DNA of 64,000 nt, from positions 39,145-103,144 of the forward strand of contig NZ_JABBAL010000003.1 in assembly GCF_018607995.1 (NCBI RefSeq). The letters are read 5' to 3'. Source of the stretch: Planktotalea sp. GTDB taxonomy: Bacteria; Pseudomonadota; Alphaproteobacteria; Rhodobacterales; Rhodobacteraceae. Made by a program: the position numbers and the translations under genes. Positions 58,589 to 64,000 of this stretch are shown in pieces (within the stretch, counting starts at the first letter, position 1; each line of letters starts with the position of its first letter). The notes under the pieces were generated by a model that worked only from the letters and a program-made list of their open reading frames with translations, was not told the origin of the DNA and made no database searches.

Positions 58589-58688
58589 TCTACATCCCCT
58601 TCCATTGCAGTGAGCGAGCCAAAAGGGCGCATTGTATCGTGTGTGCAGCGCTCTATAACGAAGGTCAAATAAAAGGATGGGCGTCTTC

Positions 58689-59441
58689 ATGAGCGATCAG
58701 ATTTCCGAGACCACACATTTCGGCTTTCAAACAGTACCTGAGACTGAAAAAGCAGGGCGCGTGCAAGGCGTGTTCAATTCTGTGGCGTCCAAGTACGACA
58801 TTATGAACGACGTTATGTCGATGGGCGTTCACCGCGTTTGGAAAGATGCGATGATGGATTGGCTTGCACCCCGCGCGGGTCAGAAGTTGCTCGATGTGGC
58901 AGGTGGGACTGGTGATATTTCATTCCGCTTTTTGAAACGCGCAGGTGGTGGTCATGCGACTGTGCTCGATCTGACAGAGCCTATGTTGATTGAGGGTCGT
59001 AAGCGGGCTGAAGCTGGCGCGATGGTCGATTCGCTTGATTGGGTTGTTGGTGATGCGATGGCGTTGCCATTTGGGGACAACAGTTTCGATGTTTACACAA
59101 TTAGTTTTGGCATCCGAAATGTGACCCGTCCCCAAGAAGCGTTGAACGAAGCATTTCGCGTTTTGCGCCCCGGAGGTCGCTTGATGGTTTTAGAGTTTTC
59201 GCAAATTCCAAACCCTGCGATGCAATGGGCGTATGATCGCTATTCCTTCAACGTGATCCCGCCTATGGGAAAACTGATTGCGAACGACGCGGATAGTTAT
59301 CAATACCTTGTTGAATCAATTCGCAAGTTTCCTGATCAGGATACTTTCCTTGATATGGTGAAAAAGGCAGGCTTCAAAAATGCAAAGTACCGCAATCTGA
59401 CGATGGGTATTGCGGCGCTTCATTCCGGTTGGAAAATCTAG
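58689..59441 (+). CDS. ubiE: Ubiquinone/menaquinone C-methyltransferase (250 aa)
   Basis: SAM-dependent C-methylation in quinone synthesis. ATG at 58689 ([18 protein letters not shown]) is preferred over 58677, where AAGG directly abuts the codon. Motif I is [14 protein letters not shown], then [34 protein letters not shown] [15 protein letters not shown] and [15 protein letters not shown]. The length of 250 fits. ubiB follows after 3 nt, so they form an operon for ubiquinone synthesis. Confidence 0.95.
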   Translation: MSDQISETTHFGFQTVPETEKAGRVQGVFNSVASKYDIMNDVMSMGVHRVWKDAMMDWLAPRAGQKLLDVAGGTGDISFRFLKRAGGGHATVLDLTEPMLIEGRKRAEAGAMVDSLDWVVGDAMALPFGDNSFDVYTISFGIRNVTRPQEALNEAFRVLRPGGRLMVLEFSQIPNPAMQWAYDRYSFNVIPPMGKLIANDADSYQYLVESIRKFPDQDTFLDMVKKAGFKNAKYRNLTMGIAALHSGWKI

Positions 59442-59444
59442 CCG

Positions 59445-60980
59445 ATGCGCGGACCGCATAACATTTGGCGTCTCGTAGTAACTGGTGCGACTTTGGAACG
59501 TACTGGTGCGATGGGTGTCGTGCTGGATGCGATGGACGCGCCGCGCCCTTTGCGTATTTTGGCGCGCGCTTTGGGATGGCCGTTCAAATGGCTCGGCTAC
59601 AAGGGCGATGTAAACATGCCACCCGCGCCGCGCGCGTTGACCGCACTTGGACCTGCCTACATCAAATTTGGACAGGTTTTGTCGACACGACCAGATATGG
59701 TAGGCGATAAACTCGCGGTGCAAATGCGTGTTTTGCAGGACAAACTTCCACCTTTCCCGATTGAGGTGGCGAAAGAAACTGTCGCGCAAGAATTGGGTTT
59801 GCCTGCGGGACAAGTGTTTTCTGAGTTCAGTGAACCTGTTGCTGCAGCCTCAATCGCGCAAGTTCATCAGGCAAAGATTGCCGGCACGGACGAAATCGTT
59901 GCCGTAAAGGTGCTGAGACCCGGGATAGAAAAAGCGTTTCGTAAAGATATCGACGCTTTTTATCTGGCCGCTAAAATGATCGAATTACTCTCACCCGCTT
60001 CGCGTCGTTTGCGTCCTATCGAGGTCATAACGCATTTCGAAGGTGTCGTTCTGGGAGAGCTGGATCTTCGCTTAGAAAGCTCTGCCGCGTCAGAATTTGC
60101 TGCCAATACAGGCGATGATGCGGGTTTTACTTTGCCTGCGATAAAGTGGGATTTGTCGGCCCGTCGCGTGATGACGCTTGGCTGGGCAGATGGTGTCCCT
60201 TTAGGTGACAACGATGCGATTGATGCTGCGGGTCATCACCGTGCTGTTCTGGCTGCGCGCGTTTTGGAACTGTTTTTGAAGCATGCGCTGCGTGACGGTT
60301 TTTTCCATGCGGACATGCATCAGGGCAACCTTAAGGTGGCTCCGAATGGCGATATTATAGCTTATGATTTCGGGATCATGGGGCATATCGATGAATATAC
60401 GCGCCGTGTTTATGCCGAGATTTTGTTCGGGTTTATCCGTCGTGATTACAAACGTGTCGCAGAAGTACATTTTGAGGCGGGATATGTGCCCGCGGACCGT
60501 GATGTTGAAGAATTCGCCCGCGCTCTGCGGGCGGTGGGTGAACCCATCTTCGGAATGGATGCGACCCATATTTCGATGGGGCGTTTGTTGAACTACCTGT
60601 TCGATGTCACGGAACGCTTTGGGATGGAAACGCGCACTGAACTAATTTTGCTGCAACGCACGATGGTTGTGGTTGAAGGCGTGGCGCGATCGTTGGATCC
60701 ACATATGAACATTTGGCAGGTCGCGCGACCTGTAGTGGAAGAGTATATCAAAGGTAGCATCGGTCCGCTTGCTGTAGCGCGTGACCTATCGAAAACGGCG
60801 CAAGTTCTTGCGCGATTTGGCCCACGGTTACCCAGTTTGGTGGAAGCCGTGTTGATCAAGCAATCAGAACAACCCCCAACTTACGAACCAAGCAAAACAA
60901 TAAGCCGGAGCTTGTGGTTTGTAGCAGGTGGAATTGTGAGTGTTTTGGCATTCAACGGCGTTCAAACATTGCTGTCTTAA
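59445..60980 (+). CDS. ubiB: UbiB, atypical kinase-like ubiquinone biosynthesis protein (511 aa)
   Basis: ADCK-type ATPase stimulating coenzyme Q assembly. The KxGQ motif is YIKFGQVLSTRPDM; the Ala-rich loop replacing the P-loop is PVAAASIAQVHQAK; the VAVKVLRPG lysine and YDFGIMG are also present, with FFHADMHQGNLKV (catalytic-loop analogue). A C-terminal TM helix (WFVAGGIVSVLAFNGVQTLL) anchors it. Starts 3 nt after ubiE. Its stop overlaps the last 4 nt of the flgD remnant on the other strand. Confidence 0.94.
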   Translation: MRGPHNIWRLVVTGATLERTGAMGVVLDAMDAPRPLRILARALGWPFKWLGYKGDVNMPPAPRALTALGPAYIKFGQVLSTRPDMVGDKLAVQMRVLQDKLPPFPIEVAKETVAQELGLPAGQVFSEFSEPVAAASIAQVHQAKIAGTDEIVAVKVLRPGIEKAFRKDIDAFYLAAKMIELLSPASRRLRPIEVITHFEGVVLGELDLRLESSAASEFAANTGDDAGFTLPAIKWDLSARRVMTLGWADGVPLGDNDAIDAAGHHRAVLAARVLELFLKHALRDGFFHADMHQGNLKVAPNGDIIAYDFGIMGHIDEYTRRVYAEILFGFIRRDYKRVAEVHFEAGYVPADRDVEEFARALRAVGEPIFGMDATHISMGRLLNYLFDVTERFGMETRTELILLQRTMVVVEGVARSLDPHMNIWQVARPVVEEYIKGSIGPLAVARDLSKTAQVLARFGPRLPSLVEAVLIKQSEQPPTYEPSKTISRSLWFVAGGIVSVLAFNGVQTLLS

Positions 60981-61424
60981 TTATGACTGCGAAGAGCGGA
61001 TACTTTACCTGGTGCGACAGAAATTCCGCCTTTTAGAATCAGCATGGTTTCGCCATTTTCAATGACGGATTCACGCACTCTATTGTAGGCTTAATCGCTC
61101 TCAGTTGCGAGCGATGTTCCATTATTGAATGATTCAACTCTGAAGATGTAGGTGCCATGCGGGGCTTCCACATCGTTAGCGAAGTTACCATCCCAACTAA
61201 AGTCGGTGCCTGAGGCTGCGATGTTCTCTCTGGTCGCGATGCCGCCGGTTTTATAACGTACAACTAAAATGCGTTGATCTGCATCCGTACGATCGGGCGC
61301 AATGAGCTCAATGTCACTGCCATCGAAAAAGCCTTCATTTTCTGCGCGAACATCCATGCCGACCCATTGACCCAATTCCACCGCCAGCCATCGTGAGGCA
61401 ACCTGCGAGTTTGTGCGACAGGCT
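60977..61424 (-). pseudogene. flgD: Flagellar hook-capping protein FlgD, 3' half only
   Basis: On the minus strand SQVASRWLAVELGQWVGMDVRAENEGFFDG, LIAPDRTDADQRILVVRY and GTYIFRVESFNNGTSL are the C-terminal half of FlgD, then TAA at 61091–61093 interrupts, and AYNRVRESVIENGETMLILKGGI continues in frame to a stop at 60977. The N-terminal part is missing; near 61405–61424 the sequence switches to flhA coding on the other strand. So one 5' deletion/inversion plus one internal stop: non-functional. Confidence 0.82.
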
Positions 61425-61775
61425 CTGGGTCTCCAGCCTATTGCTAGTTTAAAACGAAAAGATGGAACAATTCCGCTCATCCAGCTTGCACCTGAGTGGG
61501 AACAAACATTCAGCACTTACCAACTTGAAACAGAGCAAGGCATCGCGAACATTGCGTTGCCACCAGATCTGTTTAGCAAGCTTGTCGCCTCAGTGGGCGA
61601 CCAAGTATCGGAGCAAACCGAGAGGGGTGTCACGCCTGCGATTGTTACATCAACGCAGCGAAGACGATTTTTGCGGACAGCCATTTCAGCGCGGCGGATT
61701 GCCGCGCTAGTCCTGTCATTTGAAGAGATTTGTACCGAAGCGGTCCTCGCAATCGCCGGTGTTGCCGTGGCATGA
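61404..61775 (+). pseudogene. flhA: Flagellar export protein FlhA, C-terminal fragment
   Basis: EFVRQALGLQPIASLKRKDGTIPLIQLAPEWEQTF and the following TYQLETEQGIANIALPPDLF, then RRRFLRTAISARRIAALVLSFEEICTEA, are the last ~120 residues of FlhA's cytoplasmic domain. FlhA is about 690 residues, so all transmembrane helices are gone. No start codon belongs to it. Its stop at 61775 overlaps the fliR start, as is usual for flhA–fliR. Confidence 0.85.
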
Positions 61776-62375
61776 GTTCTTTGGCCCAGAACTTTGGGTG
61801 CCATATGCACTAAGTTTCTTCCTTGTCCTGTTTCGCGTCGCTGCATCGGTCTCCTTACTGCCCGCCTTGGGCGAAGCGTCGATCCCCGCGCGCGGGAAAC
61901 TCGTCATGTCGGTTTGCATGTCTTTGATCGGTTTCTCGGTTGTGCATGGTGTTTCACAAAATAGCTTGGCTGGCGCGAACTGGCTGAGTGCGGCCATCGG
62001 GATTGGTCTGTGGTTCGGCCTCATGCCCAGAGTTTCCGTTTTTTGTTTGCAAACTGCAGGATCAATAGCTGCACAATCAACGTCGTTGTCCCAGATTTTG
62101 GGATCCGCAGGTGCAGAACCTTTGCCCGCACTTGGCCATGTCATTACGGTGGTTGGGTTGACTTTGGCGCTTTCGCTCGGCCTGCATGTGAGTGCCGTTC
62201 AATATTTGATCGAATCTTACACGATTCGCCCGACCGGTCAGTTACCTGACATTTCCATCTTTTCCGAAGCTGGCATCGCGCAGATTGCATGGGGCTTCCA
62301 ATTGGCATTCTCACTTGCGGCCCCCTTTTTTATTCTTTGGCTTTTTTTAATCCCGGTGTGATCAACCGATGGCAG
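61759..62375 (+). pseudogene. fliR: Flagellar export protein FliR, C-terminally deleted and frameshifted
   Basis: From the GTG at 61759 the frame reads LPWHEFFGPELWVPYALSFFLVLFRVAASVSLLPALG, LQTAGSIAAQSTSLSQILG and HVSAVQYLIESY, the FliR inner-membrane protein. Near 62320 it frameshifts: PLFYSLAFFNPGVINRW continues in another frame, matching the FliR segment YNLALGVINR. The last ~55 residues are missing, and flhB's ATG follows immediately in the same sequence. The gene frame ends at TGA 62361. Confidence 0.82.
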
Positions 62376-63449
62376 AGCAAGATGATGCCGCGGACAAAAG
62401 TCATTATCCAACTCAGAAAAAGTTGGATAATGCCCGCAAGAAAGGAGAGGTCGCCAGATCAAACGAGGTAAATGTCGCCCTATCTTACTGCGGCATTTGG
62501 GTGCTTTTGGCGGTTTTGGGCGGTATAAGCGTCTCTTCGTTTGGTGCCACATTACAAATTGGTTTATTTAATGCGCTCGGTCGCGAGCCCAGTTTACACT
62601 TTAGTCTTGGATTGTTCGCACCGCTTTTGCTGGGTGCTGGGCAATTTTTTGGCTTAATGGCGATTGTGCCCGCTGCGTTGATCGTTCTAGCACTTTTAGA
62701 GCAACAGACTTTGCTGTTTACTTCTAGCAAATTGAAACCCAAAGCATCTCGCATCTCGATACCAAAGAACGTCAAGAATAAGTTTGGCCGGGGAGGGTTG
62801 TTTGAGTTTGCAAAAAGTTTTGTGAAAATCTTGGGTTTTTTGTTGTGCCTGGGTCTGTTTCTAAATGCGAATTTCGACACAATTGTAGGAGCCTCGGCAG
62901 CGAGTGAAGGTGGTGCTATTTTAGTCCTATTATATTTGGTGACATCATTCCTAAGCCTTGCAGTTCTCATCGCGACAGTCATCGCGATCATTGATTACGG
63001 ATGGCAAATTTAGGAACATCAGCAAAAAAATCGAATGTCGCATAAAGGGCTGCAAGACGAAGCTAAGAAAAGCGGAGGCGATCCGCATCTCAAACAGGCG
63101 CGACGCTCGCGCGCTCAAGACGTTGCGATGAACCAAATGATGGGCGACGTCCCAACCGCAGACGTCGTCATTGTGAACCCGAACCATTATGCCGTTGCCC
63201 TTAAGTAGGAAGTATCACGGTCTGCTGCACCGATCTGTGTTGCGAAATGGGTGGACGATGTCGCTTTGCGTATCAAAGAAGTAGCGAGAGATGCCAAAGT
63301 CGTGTTACATTCCGAACCCACCCACAGCGTGTGCAATCTTTGCGGTTGTTGAAATCGGACAAGAGATCAACCCGGAGCACTATGAAGCCGTCGCCGCTGC
63401 GATTCGTTTTGCCGAGGCCTTAAGAGAGGTGAGCACGCGGAAATGGTGA
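62369..63449 (+). pseudogene. flhB: Flagellar export switch protein FlhB, two stops and a frameshift
   Basis: MAEQDDAADKSHYPTQKKLDNARKKGEVARS opens a normal FlhB, and four hydrophobic segments follow to IDYGWQI. TAG at 63011–63013 interrupts; EHQQKNRMSHKGLQDEAKKS and VVIVNPNHYAVALK continue, the latter being the autocleavage NPTH-like motif (here NPNH), then TAG at 63206–63208. EVSRSAAPICVAKWVDDVALRIKEVA follows, and after a frameshift near 63340 AIFAVVEIGQEINPEHYEAVAAAIRFAE ends it. The conserved cleavage Asn-Pro is present but useless without intact flanks. Confidence 0.87.
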
Positions 63450-63780
63450 AGGATAAATGGTCAGACCTCAAAGCGCTTGTTGATCTAAGCTTTGATTTAG
63501 AAATGCAAAAATTTGCAAAATTGTGAGCAGAGGAAACCGAACTTGTCGCCATGCGTGATAGGTTAGGTGAAATGAACAAAGATGCGCTCGATCAGTTTGC
63601 GGGTGTTCATCCGTCTCATCTTCTAAACGGAGATTTTATTTGGCAACCTGGGTTGGTCAGAACCTTGAAGTGATATGACGTGAACAAACAAGAGTGCGCG
63701 CACAGGTGGAAATCCAAAAACCTTCATTGCGCAAGGTCTTTGGTCGAAAGAGCGTGATTTCACGGTTAATGAAAAGCTAG
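63443..63780 (+). pseudogene. Small gene following flhB, degraded
   Basis: ATG at 63443 overlaps the flhB end. MVKDKWSDLKALVDLSFDLEMQKF meets TGA at 63524–63526, and AEETELVAMRDRLGEMNKDALDQF and GVHPSHLLNGDFIW continue; then a frameshift gives TWVGQNLEVI, another TGA, and REQTRVRAQVEIQKPSLRKVFGRKSVISRL to 63780. The helix-rich, charged profile resembles the unnamed flagellar gene that often follows flhB in Rhodobacterales. Two stops and one frameshift: non-functional. Identity is uncertain. Confidence 0.55.
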
Positions 63781-63837
63781 ACACACTCAATACAGCATTT
63801 GGCAACGACTCACATCGGAGCCACTAGATGTAGCAGT

Positions 63838-63855
63838 CTGCCTTAAGAAAGGCAG
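63838..63855. repeat. Intergenic hairpin after the flagellar remnants
   Basis: CTGCCTT-AAGA-AAGGCAG is a perfect 7-bp stem with a 4-nt loop. AAGGCAG recurs at 63861–63867. It has no clear U-tract, so function is uncertain. Confidence 0.4.
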
Positions 63856-63899
63856 GAGGTAAGGCAGTAGCAGAAAATAAAGCTTAGATTAATTATTTG

Positions 63900-63984
63900 A
63901 TTTAAAACAATAAAAACAAAAATAAAACTTTTTGCAGAAACAGCGAAAAAACCTCTTGCGGCTCTCGGTTGATAACACTAGAAC
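63900..63984 (+). promoter_or_regulatory. Candidate strong (rRNA-type) promoter at the right edge
   Basis: TTGCGG (63956–63961), a 17-nt spacer and TAGAAC (63979–63984) form a plausible sigma-70 promoter pointing right, preceded by a 45-nt stretch of A/T-tracts like an UP element. The TTGCG and TAGAAC type matches what I know of Rhodobacterales rRNA promoters. The transcribed gene lies outside the window, so identity is inference. Confidence 0.45.
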
Positions 63985-64000
63985 CCGTTTCAGCAGCGAC

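Overview
The window reads as a chromosomal segment of a marine Rhodobacterales (Roseobacter-group) alphaproteobacterium. The support is gene content and order: rsmB–heparinase–purH–lspA–DUF3035–M16–M16, rbfA–DUF2233–truB–rpsO/pnp, rpoE–chrR facing an FAD-oxidoreductase/DUF1365 operon, and rpsT–dnaA–dnaN–recF–gyrB. Protein styles, moderate GC and GANTC (CcrM-type) sites agree with this. Species cannot be named from sequence alone.

Layout. 1–5.8 kb: partial RarD-type exporter, NTF2-like protein, RluA-type pseudouridine synthase, a wrecked YCII/ECF-sigma pair, aldehyde dehydrogenase and a 1-Cys peroxiredoxin. 5.8–16.7 kb: a frameshifted outer-membrane barrel, aquaporin Z, pnp, a decaying truncated haemoglobin with an intact 51-aa membrane protein and an NsrR-like Rrf2 regulator, rpsO, an RTX protein, small DUF genes, truB, a phosphodiester glycosidase, rbfA and dapB. 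16.7–26 kb: a small secreted protein, the SdhAF4 homologue, rsmB, heparinase-like protein, purH, lspA, DUF3035 lipoprotein and paired M16 proteins. 26–28.2 kb: two adjacent, divergent pseudogenes (alpha/beta hydrolase and AraC regulator). 28.2–40 kb: dapA, soluble lytic transglycosylase, mlaA–mlaC, PBP1A, glnK–amtB, mutL–rmuC. 40–46.4 kb: a truncated NTF2-like gene, chrR–rpoE and the divergent five-gene operon expected of a singlet-oxygen sigma-E regulon. 46.4–49.8 kb: saccharopine-dehydrogenase-like protein, histidine phosphatase, M20 amidohydrolase and thioesterase. 49.8–60.98 kb: gyrB, recF, dnaN, dnaA, rpsT, enoyl-CoA hydratase and mutM on the minus strand, then ubiE–ubiB on the plus strand. 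60.98–63.8 kb: the ruins of a flagellar cluster (flgD, flhA, fliR, flhB and one downstream gene). The right edge carries an AT-rich strong-promoter-like sequence that may drive an rRNA operon outside the window.

Two themes stand out. Housekeeping genes are intact and densely packed, often with 1–8 nt stop/start overlaps. Accessory functions (flagellum, ECF/YCII pair, AraC regulator, trHb, outer-membrane barrel) are decaying in place, which suggests a non-motile lineage undergoing recent gene loss. No insertion sequence, prophage, tRNA, rRNA gene or CRISPR array was found. No clearly new multi-gene system was recognised. The most testable leads are the small membrane protein/trHb/NsrR unit, the GANTC cluster upstream of dnaA, the rpsO and glnK leaders, and the paired sigma-E promoters.
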